DNA of 64,000 nt from Nocardia alni (GTDB lineage: Bacteria; Actinomycetota; Actinomycetes; Mycobacteriales; Mycobacteriaceae). Shown here piece by piece: positions 8,740-17,168 of this stretch (its first letter is position 1; each line of letters opens with the position of its first letter). The position numbers and the translations under genes were made by a program. The notes beneath the pieces are model-generated. The model was not told the origin of the DNA and made no database searches. It saw only the letters and a list, made by a program, of their open reading frames with translations. The stretch covers positions 1 to 64,000 of the forward strand of contig NZ_JAGPOX010000033.1 in assembly GCF_019038435.1 (NCBI RefSeq), written 5' to 3'.

Positions 8740-9180
8740 TCACCGCAGATGTGTCGCGACACGAAGCTGATCCAGGAAACGCTCGTCGTAGCCGGGAACG
8801 AGGTAGTGGCACAGCGACAGCCTGACCAGGGTCATGGCCACCACCTCTGGATCGGGCACCTGCCCCTCGAGCACGGGCGTCATCAGCTCGACCAGCGTCG
8901 GTAGCGCCCGGCCCATCTGCTCGAGCACCAGCCCGGGTTCGATCTCGACGAGCCCGCGCATCTCGTACGAGCGGTAGAAGTCCGCGAGAAACCGCAACAG
9001 GGCCTGCACCCGTTCACGACCCGTAAGCCCCTCGATCGCCCGGCCGAGCCCCTCGCGAATCAGCTGTACTTCGAACTCGCCGAAGGCTGTCAGCAACTCG
9101 TCCTTCGAGGAATACGCCTTGTACAGGGTGGGCCGCGAGATCCCCGCCTGTGCCGCGACCTCACCAACGCTCCCCGGACT
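8740..9180 (-). pseudogene. TetR-family regulator, 5'-truncated
   Basis: From about 9180 downward the reverse strand reads GSVGEVAAQAGISRPTLYKAYSSKDELL and continues through a 118-residue TetR-like ligand domain to a stop at 8740. This is the second half of the HTH plus the body of a TetR protein. The first helix and the start codon (about 25 residues) are missing: upstream, the frame runs into unrelated sequence (RTNQRSPDSP) with no start codon before a stop. The break falls exactly in the perfect hairpin at 9163-9197. The only start in frame is a TTG at 9096, which would yield a protein without DNA-binding helices. I read it as a remnant. Confidence 0.7.
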
Positions 9181-9197
9181 GTCCGGGGAGCGTTGGT
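9163..9197 (-). terminator. Perfect 16-bp stem hairpin after the amidase operon
   Basis: Arms ACCAACGCTCCCCGGA (9163-9178) and TCCGGGGAGCGTTGGT (9182-9197) pair perfectly around a CTG loop. It begins 14 bp past the stop of the AtzG-like gene, the right place for a terminator; a T-run is absent, as is common in actinomycetes. One arm is also the start of the truncated TetR coding sequence. Confidence 0.7.
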
Positions 9198-9211
9198 TCG
9201 TTCGGCCGGAA

Positions 9212-9406
9212 CTACTGTGCCCAGTCGGTGATCCGTCCCCTGGCTTGGAAACGGAGAGCGGGGTCTGCGTAGCGAGCCTCCGGAACGGCGTAGAGGGCGT
9301 CCACCGCGGCCCGCTGGATGGCGAAACCGGAAGCGTAGGCGGCTGTTTCGGCGTCGGAGGCGGGGAGGCTCGCGAGGTCCAGCAGGGTTTTCATTACGTC
9401 GTTCAT
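9212..9406 (-). CDS. Small AtzG-like (DUF4089-type) amidase partner
   Basis: A 64-residue protein whose ATG overlaps the amidase stop (ATGA at 9403-9406), so it is translationally coupled. The sequence (LLDLASLPASDAETAAYASGFAIQRAAVDALYAVPEARYADP...) is a short two-helix protein ending in an extended tail. Length, helix layout and position directly after an AtzE-like amidase match AtzG, the small subunit that stabilises 1-carboxybiuret hydrolase AtzE in the cyanuric acid pathway and forms a GatCA-like complex. Similarity is by pattern and context, so the assignment is tentative. It is the last gene of the five-gene operon. Confidence 0.6.
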   Translation of the reverse strand: MNDVMKTLLDLASLPASDAETAAYASGFAIQRAAVDALYAVPEARYADPALRFQARGRITDWAQ

Positions 9407-10824
9407 GCGGCCGCTCCTTGGGTGAGGGGTTGAGGTGCTTGTCGGTGCCATTCGGTGGACTGCTGGAAAACGTCTGCGACACGCAGGATTTCGGCCTCGG
9501 CGAAGGCGGGACCCGCCAGCTGGAGCGACAGCGGCAGACCGGCGGCGGTGAATCCCATGGGCACGGCCATGACCGGGTTGCCGACCGTATCCCAGTACGG
9601 GGTGTGGATCAGGCTGAACAGCGTGCCGATGTCCGGTTGGCCGCCGGGACCAGTGATCGACTCGAAGGTCGGTGCGCCGACGGCGGCGGTCGGGCAGACG
9701 ATCACGTCGACGGTGTCGAAGAGGCGCGCGACGGCGTCCTGCGCGACCCGGCGGACCCGTTGGGCCTGAACGTAATCGGCGCCGGAGACCTGCGCGCCGA
9801 TCGCCACCATCGCCCGGGTGGCCAGGAAGTAGTCGTCCCAGCGCGTGGACAGGTCGGTGCGGTGATAGGCCAGCGCCTCACACCCCATGGTGATCATGTC
9901 GGCGGTGATCATCTCCTGCCGGTACGGCAGCGTCACCTCGGTGATGGTGGCGCCGGCGCCGGTCAGGACCGCGAGCGCGGCATCGAACGCACCGGCCAGC
10001 GCCGGATCGCTCTGCTCGGGAAAGTGCCCCTCACGCACCACCCCGATCCGCACGCCGCTGAGATCCTCGGTCCACTCCGGAACGGCGAACGGCGCGTCCA
10101 CACAGTCCGGATCGCTGGCGTGCAGACCGGCGATCACCTCCAGCACGACCGCGCAGTCCCGCGCGCTGCGCGCCAGCGGGCCGATATGATCGAGGCTGTA
10201 TCCCAAAGGCACACAACCCGATTTGGGCACCCGGCCGAACGTCGGCATCAGCCCGCTCACCCCGCAGAACGCGGCGGGAATCCGGATGCTGCCCGCGGTG
10301 TCGGTCCCGAGCCCGGCCAGGAACATACCGGAGGCGACGCCGATCCCGGTGCCCGAACTCGATCCGCCGGGCCAGGTCTCGGGATTCCACGGATTGCGCG
10401 GCACGGGAAAGGGTTTCGTGGCGTCGGGCATGCCACAGGCGAATTCCATCGTGGTCGTCTTGCCGGTGATCACGGCACCCGCGGCCTTCAGCCGCGCCAC
10501 CACCGGTGCGTCCTTGCCCGCGCCCCACGCGGGGTCGAGGATGAGACTCTGCGCGGTCGTCGGCCCCTCCGCCATGGCGATGATGTCCTTGACACCGAAG
10601 GGAATTCCGTGGAGCGGACCACGATCGCGCCCGGCGGCGAGTTCCGCGTCCGCGGCGGCGGCACGCTCCAGCGCGTACTCGTCGAACCGAGCGAGATAGC
10701 AGCCCACGGCGTCGTCCAGCTGATCGGCCGCGGCGATCGCGGCCCGGGTGAGATCCACGGAGGTCACGGTGCCCGCGCGCAGCCCCTCGGCCGCGTCGGT
10801 GAGGGTGAGCGAAATATCTGTCAT
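9403..10824 (-). CDS. Amidase signature enzyme, AtzE/GatA-like
   Basis: A 473-residue cytoplasmic amidase. The Ser-cisSer-Lys triad is visible: Lys79 in 'GIPFGVKDI', the Gly/Ser-rich loop 'WPGGSSSGTG' around Ser155-156, and nucleophile Ser179 in 'GTDTAGSIRIPA'. The enzyme hydrolyses a linear amide to acid and ammonia. In context (NCS1 permease, isochorismatase-fold hydrolase, AtzG-like partner) a small ureide such as carboxybiuret is a likely substrate, but other amides are possible. ATG 10824 overlaps the GntR stop (ATGA). It belongs to the same transcript as the genes on either side. Confidence 0.85.
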   Translation of the reverse strand: MTDISLTLTDAAEGLRAGTVTSVDLTRAAIAAADQLDDAVGCYLARFDEYALERAAAADAELAAGRDRGPLHGIPFGVKDIIAMAEGPTTAQSLILDPAWGAGKDAPVVARLKAAGAVITGKTTTMEFACGMPDATKPFPVPRNPWNPETWPGGSSSGTGIGVASGMFLAGLGTDTAGSIRIPAAFCGVSGLMPTFGRVPKSGCVPLGYSLDHIGPLARSARDCAVVLEVIAGLHASDPDCVDAPFAVPEWTEDLSGVRIGVVREGHFPEQSDPALAGAFDAALAVLTGAGATITEVTLPYRQEMITADMITMGCEALAYHRTDLSTRWDDYFLATRAMVAIGAQVSGADYVQAQRVRRVAQDAVARLFDTVDVIVCPTAAVGAPTFESITGPGGQPDIGTLFSLIHTPYWDTVGNPVMAVPMGFTAAGLPLSLQLAGPAFAEAEILRVADVFQQSTEWHRQAPQPLTQGAAA

Positions 10825-11639
10825 GACAATCCCTTACTGCTGCCGCGCGAGACGAATCGGAAACGCTCGCCGCGGGTATGGATGAAGGCGACGTCGAACG
10901 GCCTGCCGTCGAGGTCGTAGATGATCTGTTCCATCGAGATCAGCGGGGCGCCCTCGCTGATGCCCAAGGCCGCGGCCAGCGGCGCGTCGGCCAGCTCGCA
11001 GTCGATGATGAATTCCGAATCCGACAGTGCCACACCGGCGTCCGCGAGCAGCTGGTACCAGTCGGAGACGAACGGGGTGTCGCGTAGCTCGCCGGCCTGG
11101 GGATAGCGCACATAGTTGGTCGCGATCGCGACGGGCTCCTCGTTGTGCAGCGCCACGTATTCCAGTCGCAGACACGGCGTCCCGGGCGCGATCTCCAGCC
11201 GTTCGGCCACCGCGCCCGGCGCGGGCACCACCGACCTGTCCAGTTCGCGCGGCCGCATCCGGTGGTTGAACATGCTGTCGCGGGTGGGTTTGATCACCCC
11301 GTGCGCCTCGGGCAGCGGGGTGGTCACCGGCTCGAGCACGGCGTGGGTGCCGACACCTTGCGTCCGTTCGATCAGGCCCTCGGTGCGCAGCAACGCCAGC
11401 GCGGCCCGCACGGTGGCCCGCGACGCCCGGTAGGAGGTCATCAGCTCGGCCTCGCTCGGCAGCTGGCCGTGCGCATACCGGCCGCCGCGCACGGTGGCAC
11501 GCAGAATATCGCGCAACCGGCGCACCTCGTGGGCCCGTTGCCGCCCCGGGGCAGTCCTCATATCCTCGGACGGTAAGCATCCGGCGTTGCTGATGGATCT
11601 CTCGCCGATGACTCCGGTGTTACGGGTGAGCGTGATCAT
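10821..11639 (-). CDS. GntR-family (HutC/UTRA) transcriptional regulator inside the operon
   Basis: A 272-residue regulator. Winged helix at about 30-105 (LRDILRATVRGGRYAHGQLPSEAELMTSYRASRATVRAALALL), then a UTRA effector domain from about 115 to the end (ERLEIAPGTPCLRLEYVALHNEEPVAIATNYV). The start ATG 11639 overlaps the stop of the isochorismatase gene; an internal ATG 26 codons later lacks a well-spaced ribosome site. Being embedded in the operon it probably governs, it should respond to a pathway intermediate in the UTRA pocket, as HutC responds to urocanate. Confidence 0.87.
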   Translation of the reverse strand: MITLTRNTGVIGERSISNAGCLPSEDMRTAPGRQRAHEVRRLRDILRATVRGGRYAHGQLPSEAELMTSYRASRATVRAALALLRTEGLIERTQGVGTHAVLEPVTTPLPEAHGVIKPTRDSMFNHRMRPRELDRSVVPAPGAVAERLEIAPGTPCLRLEYVALHNEEPVAIATNYVRYPQAGELRDTPFVSDWYQLLADAGVALSDSEFIIDCELADAPLAAALGISEGAPLISMEQIIYDLDGRPFDVAFIHTRGERFRFVSRGSSKGLS

Positions 11640-12253
11640 AGAAGTGCTTCCTGTAGGACCCCGGCGGCCGTATCGCTCCCCGCGAACTCCGCGACCCCGA
11701 TCACCTCCGCGAACCCGCAATCGCGCATGACCTCGATCCCGATCTCGTGCAACCGGGGCGTCTGGGCGGCGCAGCAGTCGTGCAGCAGCGTGACCGGCAG
11801 GTCGCGCATGATCGCCGACCGCACGGTGGTCTCGACACAGAAGTTGGTCACCACACCGCACGCGACCAGTTCGGTCACGCCCATACCGCGCAGCAGCGGA
11901 TCCAGCGAGGTCCACTGGAAGGCATCGAGCCGGGCCTTGTCGACCACGAGATCATCGGGCCCGCAACCGAGTTCGTCGAGCACGTCGCCGTCCCAGCTGC
12001 CGGCCCGCAGGCCTCCCGCGGCGGCGATGTCCGGGGTGCGTTCGGCCAGCCAGGGTCCCTGGTCCGCATAGCCCGGCCGGTACACGTGCCGTGTGAAGAC
12101 CACCGGCATGCCGATCCGGCGAGCATGCGCCACGGCCGTCGCGGCGGCAGCGACCGCCGCATCGTTCCCGGCCAGGCCCATGCCCAGCCGCGGCAGCGAG
12201 CCCTCGGGATGGCAGAAACCGTTCTGCATATCGATCACCAGCAGCGCTTTCAT
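11636..12253 (-). CDS. Isochorismatase-fold cysteine hydrolase
   Basis: A 205-residue cysteine hydrolase of the isochorismatase/nicotinamidase fold. The catalytic triad is present: Asp8 (LLVIDMQNGF), Lys106 (DLVVDKARLDAF) and Cys139 (GVVTNFCVETTVR, with the cis-peptide 'GVVTN'). Members with this triad hydrolyse amides: biuret (BiuH), N-carbamoylsarcosine, ureidoacrylate or nicotinamide. In this operon a biuret- or ureide-type amidohydrolase is the best guess. The ATG overlaps the permease stop by one base (TGATG at 12251-12255). The 3' end overlaps the GntR start. Confidence 0.85.
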   Translation of the reverse strand: MKALLVIDMQNGFCHPEGSLPRLGMGLAGNDAAVAAAATAVAHARRIGMPVVFTRHVYRPGYADQGPWLAERTPDIAAAGGLRAGSWDGDVLDELGCGPDDLVVDKARLDAFQWTSLDPLLRGMGVTELVACGVVTNFCVETTVRSAIMRDLPVTLLHDCCAAQTPRLHEIGIEVMRDCGFAEVIGVAEFAGSDTAAGVLQEALL

Positions 12254-13905
12254 CACGCGACCTCCAGTTCGGGTTGTTCGGTTCGGGGTATGGCGGGCAT
12301 GCCGAGCACGACCGAACCCCTCGGTGGCCGCCAGGCATTCGGTTTGCAGGCGTCCTTGCAGGCGCCCTCGGTCGAGCAGCACAGCGAGCACACGGTGCCG
12401 CCGTGGAAGGGGCAGGTGGCCATGTCGACGACGTCGTAACTGCCCGCGCACACCGAGCACGGCAGTTCGCCCGCGTCCTGCGGCAGTTGGGAGACCCGCG
12501 CGACGTACCAGCGGCCCCGGGTCGCCCAGGCGATCACCGGCGGCAGGACCAGTGCGATGACGAGCGCGACGAACGGGGACAGCGCCGCCGCGGTGCTGCC
12601 GAAGACGCGATAGTAGGCGACCATCGACACGACGCCGGCGATGATCATCGATCCGAAGCCGACCGGATTGACGTTGTACAGATGCGCCCGATGGAAGACC
12701 AGTTGCGGCGGCGCGAGTTTCAGCCATCGCTTGTTGATCACAAGATCCGACACCATGGCCGCGATCCACGCGATGCCGATGTTGGAGTACCAGGCCAGCA
12801 CCTGGACGATGTGCTCGAAGATGTTGATCTCCATCAGCACCAGCGCGAGCCCCACTTGGAGGAACACCCACGCGGCGCGCCCGGGATGGCGGTGCAGCAC
12901 CCGGGAGAAGAAGTTCGACCAGGACAGCGAACCCGAATAGGTGTTCATGATGTTGATCTTGATTTGGGAGAGCAGCACCAGCGCGCCCGCCAGGATCAGC
13001 GCCGCCGTGTGATTGCCGGTGACACGCTGATACACCGCGGTGAACAGGTCCACCGGCACGCCGACCCGGCTCGCGTCCAGCGTCGTGGAGGCATAGCCGA
13101 CCAGCAGCGTGGAGGCGAAGAAGATCCCCATGGCGAACAGCGCGAACCCGGGCCCGCCGAAGATCACCGCCAGCCGCCACCGGCCTCGCTTGCCGTCCTC
13201 GGGATCGGGCATCAGCCGCAGGTAGTCGCCCTGCTCACCGACCTGAGCGGCCAGCGACAACTGCGCGGCGGCGATCGCGAACACCGCCAGCACCGTCACC
13301 CCCACGGCCCCGCCGGGCGCCACACTCGCCGGATGCACCATATGGCGCCCGGCATGCGGCGCCGTCGCCGCCGAGCCCAGCGCGAGCCCGATCAGCACGA
13401 TCCACAGCGGCCAGGTCCACGCCTGGAACTTGGCGCTGAACGACATGCCGTAGAGCGTCAGCGGAATCATCACCGCCGACACCACGACGTAGGAGGCGTG
13501 AATGTCCAAGTGCGTCAAGGCCGTCAGCGCCTGCGCCATGATCGCGCCCTCGTAGGCGAGGAAGATCAGCGTGTACGTGGCGTAGACCAGCGAGGTCACC
13601 GTGGAGCCCAGATAGCCGAAACCCGAACCGCGCGTGAGCAGATCGATGTCGACGTGGCGGCGCGCGATGGTGAACGCGATGACGAGCGTCAGCGGCAACG
13701 TCGCCAGCGCGGCAACGCCGAAACCGATCAGCGCGTTGGCGAATCCGAACGCGTCCACGAACGCCGCGTCCAGCGCATAGCCCGCCATCGCGGAGATCCC
13801 GACCAGACAGGACAGGAACACCATCCAGGGAGACCACCGGCGAAACGCCGCCGGCGTATATCGGAGTGAATAGTCCTCCATTTTCGGATTGTCGGTAAAG
13901 CCCAT
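12253..13905 (-). CDS. NCS1-family nucleobase/ureide permease with Cys-rich C-terminal module
   Basis: A 550-residue inner-membrane protein with about twelve hydrophobic helices. 'FGFANALIGFGVAALATLPLTLVIAF' near the N-terminus and 'NIMNTYSGSLSWSNFFSRV' (helix 8 region) are typical of the NCS1 purine/cytosine/hydantoin permease family. After the last helix, a cytoplasmic tail (about 483-522) holds eight cysteines at 483, 486, 498, 506, 509, 510, 516 and 520, with 'CPFHGG' and 'CSLCC'. This looks like a metal-binding module that I otherwise know from permease/histidine-kinase hybrids; here no kinase follows. It heads the five-gene operon and should bring in the substrate for the amidohydrolases. 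Confidence 0.85.
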   Translation of the reverse strand: MGFTDNPKMEDYSLRYTPAAFRRWSPWMVFLSCLVGISAMAGYALDAAFVDAFGFANALIGFGVAALATLPLTLVIAFTIARRHVDIDLLTRGSGFGYLGSTVTSLVYATYTLIFLAYEGAIMAQALTALTHLDIHASYVVVSAVMIPLTLYGMSFSAKFQAWTWPLWIVLIGLALGSAATAPHAGRHMVHPASVAPGGAVGVTVLAVFAIAAAQLSLAAQVGEQGDYLRLMPDPEDGKRGRWRLAVIFGGPGFALFAMGIFFASTLLVGYASTTLDASRVGVPVDLFTAVYQRVTGNHTAALILAGALVLLSQIKINIMNTYSGSLSWSNFFSRVLHRHPGRAAWVFLQVGLALVLMEINIFEHIVQVLAWYSNIGIAWIAAMVSDLVINKRWLKLAPPQLVFHRAHLYNVNPVGFGSMIIAGVVSMVAYYRVFGSTAAALSPFVALVIALVLPPVIAWATRGRWYVARVSQLPQDAGELPCSVCAGSYDVVDMATCPFHGGTVCSLCCSTEGACKDACKPNAWRPPRGSVVLGMPAIPRTEQPELEVA

Positions 13906-14253
13906 GTGCCGATCCCTTCACTACGGTGAGGTCGACGGTGACAGCGGCGTATTTCGCCCGGGTGTCTGATTTCGTTTCGCCTGGTTACGCCGGGTCGGGC
14001 GGGCGCGGAACGCCTCGGAACTCCCGTTATGCGGAAATCGAAATGTATTCCGCCGAATTCACCGGGTGCTGCGCCACCGGCGAGAAACGAAACACCGTCA
14101 TCGGGGCTCGACGGCAGCCCGAAACTCAGCTGACGGTGGTCCGCCGCCGGCGATTCATGGGCAGTGCGGCGGCCGGTGAGCTGCCGCTTCACATCATGGT
14201 CCACACGTCTACTGTGATCTTTGCGGTGGCTGACGTGAGACGGAGGGAAGCCG
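13906..14253. other. Divergent intergenic region before the permease operon
   Basis: 348 bp between the NCS1 operon and the divergent unknown gene. It should hold both promoters and the GntR operator. I can see no clear GntR-type palindrome. A 119-codon frame on the plus strand across it has no family look and unusual composition, so I do not call it. Confidence 0.4.
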
Positions 14254-15192
14254 ATGCTGTGGGACAGCGGCGTGCTGGATCATGACGAGCTCATCGAGCG
14301 GATCGATCGTATCGATACCGATCGTCCTGGGCTGGAGCACGGTTATACCTGTGAGGTGATTGCGCGGGAGTACGTGCAGCATGGGGTGGAGCCGCAGTTC
14401 TCGGTCACCAGCATGGCTTCCTTCGGCCCCAGACTTACTGTGGCCGAACGTTTCTGGCGCCTGACGCTGGTCGAGAGCCCGCGGGTGAGCACCGCCGCGC
14501 AGTGCGCCGCCTGGATCGCCGATCATGTGGACTGGCATATGCGTGACGAGCTTTCCGCCCGGTGGGGTCTGAGTTTCGGGCTGGCGTGCCGGGATCGGGT
14601 GGAGTCCCTGAAGGAGGTCACCGCGGCGGCGCCCGAGATCGGCGCGCAGCGGGACGGGGAGAGCCGCGCGGCGTTCACCGCGCTGTTCCATGCCGGCCGA
14701 TTGCGGGCGAACTGGAATTTCTACGACATGTATCGTTTCCTGGACTCTGATTTGGTGAAACTCGCAGGGCCGCATCGTGGGTCGGCGATCTTCCTCGCAC
14801 TGCGCGGATTCGCCGCGCTGGGCAGCCGCGCGTTCATGTACCAGCAGGGCTGCGAGCTGCTCGCCCAGGCGTGGGCGGCGCCGGATCGCGGCCGCTCGAC
14901 GGTGGAATTGGTGACGAACGCGCTGTGTGTCGGCCGTCCGTTCCCCGGGCAGGGCAAGATGCTGATGCGGTACGCGAACGAGGCGGTGGGGCTGTATCCG
15001 GCCTACCACGCGATGCGGTACTGGCTGGCGTTCGGATACACGATGACCGGTGACCACCGCGCCGCGCTGGACGCGATCGATACCGCGCTGGAGCTGCTGC
15101 CGACCGCGGGGTGGCACACCGGTCATCAAGCATTGCGCGAGCAGTACATGGGATTCCGGGTGGATGTACTGCGCCGTGTCGCCCTGTCCTGA
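14254..15192 (+). CDS. Hypothetical protein with TPR-like C-terminal part
   Basis: A 312-residue soluble protein that I do not recognise. It begins at ATG 14254 after GGAGGGAAG. The N-terminal half has a 'HVDWHMRDELSARWGLSFGLACRDRVESL' segment. The C-terminal third (about 215-300) is helical: 'FPGQGKMLMRYANEAVGLYPAYHAMRYWLAFGYTMTGDHRAALDAIDTALELLP' has the small/large residue spacing of one and a half tetratricopeptide repeats. No catalytic motif stands out. It is divergent from the NCS1 operon and its stop lies 5 bp from that of the convergent SDR gene. Confidence 0.7.
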   Translation: MLWDSGVLDHDELIERIDRIDTDRPGLEHGYTCEVIAREYVQHGVEPQFSVTSMASFGPRLTVAERFWRLTLVESPRVSTAAQCAAWIADHVDWHMRDELSARWGLSFGLACRDRVESLKEVTAAAPEIGAQRDGESRAAFTALFHAGRLRANWNFYDMYRFLDSDLVKLAGPHRGSAIFLALRGFAALGSRAFMYQQGCELLAQAWAAPDRGRSTVELVTNALCVGRPFPGQGKMLMRYANEAVGLYPAYHAMRYWLAFGYTMTGDHRAALDAIDTALELLPTAGWHTGHQALREQYMGFRVDVLRRVALS

Positions 15193-15197
15193 CGCGG

Positions 15198-16028
15198 TCA
15201 GTGCGGGGCGACGAGATCCGCGGAGGCGGCCCACAGCCCGTCGATGATCGCGCGATCGTGGGCTTGCGGCGCCTCGCGCCCCTGCGCGCGGTGACGGTCG
15301 AAATAGACACCGTTGATCTCGGGGTCGGCGCCGCGGCGGGCCAACGCGATCAGCGGCGTGGCTCCCTTGGCGGGTGTGATCGTCCCGAGATGGCGCAACG
15401 GAGTGCGATAGAGCAGACCGACCGCGAAGGAGTCCCTGCCGAAACTCGACGCGACCGGGCCGGGATGCACTGCTGCGGAGACGATTCCGTCGTCCGACCA
15501 ACGCTCGGCGATACCGCGGGTGAACAGGATGTTCATCAACTTGCTCGTCCCGTACGCGCGCATTTGGAACGCGCGGCGGCGCTGGAGGTCGAGATCGGAC
15601 AGGTCTACGCGGCCGGCACGGTTGCCGGCACTCGAGGTGTTCAGCACCAGAGCGCCCTTGGCCGCGGCGAGCCGGTCGTGCAGCGCGGTGGTGAGCAGAA
15701 AGGGGGCGAGATGATTGATCTGGAAGTTGGGCTCGTGCCCGTCGACGGTGTGCCGCGCCGGCTCGAACATGCCGCCCGCATTGTTGATCAGCACATCGAT
15801 CGTGCCCGCCTGCTCGGCGATCTGTCCGGCGAGCGCGCGCACCTCGTCCAGAACGGCGAAATCGGCGGTGAATGCCGTGGCGCCGGTCTCCTCCGCCACC
15901 GCGGCGAGTTTTCCCGCCGACCTGCCGGTGATGATCAGGTCGACATCGGGCGCGGCCAGAGCGCGCGCGGTTTCCGCGCCGATGCCGTCGCTGGCACCGG
16001 TTATCACGACAGTCCGTCGGGAATTCAT
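15198..16028 (-). CDS. Short-chain dehydrogenase (retinol dehydrogenase-like)
   Basis: A 276-residue classical SDR. Cofactor motif 'ITGASDGIGAE' at the N-terminus, 'NNAGG' in the middle, and the catalytic 'YGTSK' Tyr-x-x-x-Lys with the preceding Ser in 'NTSSAGN'. 'FQINHLAPFLLT' and the long C-terminus are like the WWOX/retinol dehydrogenase subgroup. ATG 16028 follows GGAGAC; the frame is open 28 codons further up without a site. It is divergent from the XRE/MmyB gene at 16230, and SDR genes next to MmyB-type regulators are a common pair in actinomycetes, suggesting direct control. Confidence 0.85.
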   Translation of the reverse strand: MNSRRTVVITGASDGIGAETARALAAPDVDLIITGRSAGKLAAVAEETGATAFTADFAVLDEVRALAGQIAEQAGTIDVLINNAGGMFEPARHTVDGHEPNFQINHLAPFLLTTALHDRLAAAKGALVLNTSSAGNRAGRVDLSDLDLQRRRAFQMRAYGTSKLMNILFTRGIAERWSDDGIVSAAVHPGPVASSFGRDSFAVGLLYRTPLRHLGTITPAKGATPLIALARRGADPEINGVYFDRHRAQGREAPQAHDRAIIDGLWAASADLVAPH

Positions 16029-16229
16029 CGTTCGTCTCCTGGTCGATTCGGGATCGGGGCCGCTGGGGCGATCCGCGGTTTCATCTCTCGTCGAGGGCGG
16101 GTTCGACCTCAATGAGTAGGTGCGGGAGGCATTTTGCGGAATCGGCCCAGGCGCTCAACCGGATGGTAGTGGAGATTCCGGTAATCGGAGGGCGGCGATA
16201 AGCCGCTCCCCGGCACTAGGCTCGAAGTT

Positions 16230-17168
16230 GTGAGCGATAACGAGCTCGGCGCTTTCCTGCGCTCCCGCCGCGAGGCCCTGCGCCCCGACGACGTCGGATT
16301 GCCGCCGGGCAACCGACGCCGCACCCCCGGCCTGCGCCGAAGCGAGCTCGCGACGCTGGCGGGAGTCAGCATGGAGTATCTGGCCCGCCTGGAACAAGGC
16401 AGGGACCAGCATCCCTCGCGTCAGGTCATCGGCGCGCTCGCGGAGGCGCTGCGCCTGTCGCCGAACGATCAGCATGAACTCCGCCGACTCGTGAAGGCCG
16501 CCCGCGGCATACAATTGCCCGCCGAACAGTGCACGGCCGCCGAACCTCCGAGTACCGAGATCCGCCCGACCATCCGGACGCTGCTGAACCGACTCGAACC
16601 CACACCGGCCGTCGTGGTCAACCGGCTGACCGACGTGCTCGCGCACACCGAGGGGTTCGCACGGCTCATGGCGCCGATCGGCCTGCTCGACCGGACCCCC
16701 GCCAACCTCGTCCACTTCGCACTCACCGATCCTCGCGCCCGTACCGCTTATCCGGACTGGGAAGCGATCGCCGACGCCAGGGTCGCGTCCCTCGGGCTCT
16801 CACACCGCACCGACCCGCACGCCGGCCGCTTGGTCGACGAGCTGACCACGCTCGCCGCGACCACATTCACCGATCGCGCGAACGCCTCGCCGTCCCCACC
16901 GGCACGGACCGGTGTCGAATCACTGCGCCACCCGGACGCCGGCGAACTACGCCTCGCGTTCGAGACGCTGATTCTCCCCGACACCGACAACCTGCAGCTG
17001 ACCGTCTACCTACCGGCCGACGAGAGCACCTCGACGCGGCTCGACGGCCTGCTCCGGACCGGGCCGATCGCACTACCGCCCCTGGCAGACGACATCGCAA
17101 CCGGCTCGACCGGCCGTTTCTCCGGCAAACACCCCCGCAGCACCAGCCGAGACCCTATCGACCAGTGA
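16230..17168 (+). CDS. XRE-family regulator with MmyB-like ligand domain
   Basis: A 312-residue regulator. The N-terminal helix-turn-helix (about 7-75: LGAFLRSRREALRPDDVGLPPG...LRRSELATLAGVSMEYLARLEQGR) is followed by the MmyB-like domain (about 105-265: 'RTLLNRLEPTPAVVVNRLTDVLAHTEGFARLM'), which is a PAS-like pocket known to bind fatty acids in Streptomyces. Start GTG 16230. It sits 201 bp from the divergent SDR, its probable target. The last 40 residues are low-complexity tail. Confidence 0.87.
   Translation: MSDNELGAFLRSRREALRPDDVGLPPGNRRRTPGLRRSELATLAGVSMEYLARLEQGRDQHPSRQVIGALAEALRLSPNDQHELRRLVKAARGIQLPAEQCTAAEPPSTEIRPTIRTLLNRLEPTPAVVVNRLTDVLAHTEGFARLMAPIGLLDRTPANLVHFALTDPRARTAYPDWEAIADARVASLGLSHRTDPHAGRLVDELTTLAATTFTDRANASPSPPARTGVESLRHPDAGELRLAFETLILPDTDNLQLTVYLPADESTSTRLDGLLRTGPIALPPLADDIATGSTGRFSGKHPRSTSRDPIDQ

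Noticed and set aside
9418..10920. 500-codon open frame on the plus strand
   Set aside because: It is antisense to the amidase and GntR genes. Its product is rich in Gly, Arg, His and Gln with no family character, as is usual opposite real genes in GC-rich DNA.
12274..13869. 531-codon open frame on the plus strand
   Set aside because: It is antisense to the NCS1 permease. The translation is a Gln/Arg/His-rich shadow.
13926..14285. 119-codon plus-strand frame in the divergent region
   Set aside because: No ribosome site or family resemblance, and it overlaps the start of the well-supported gene at 14254.
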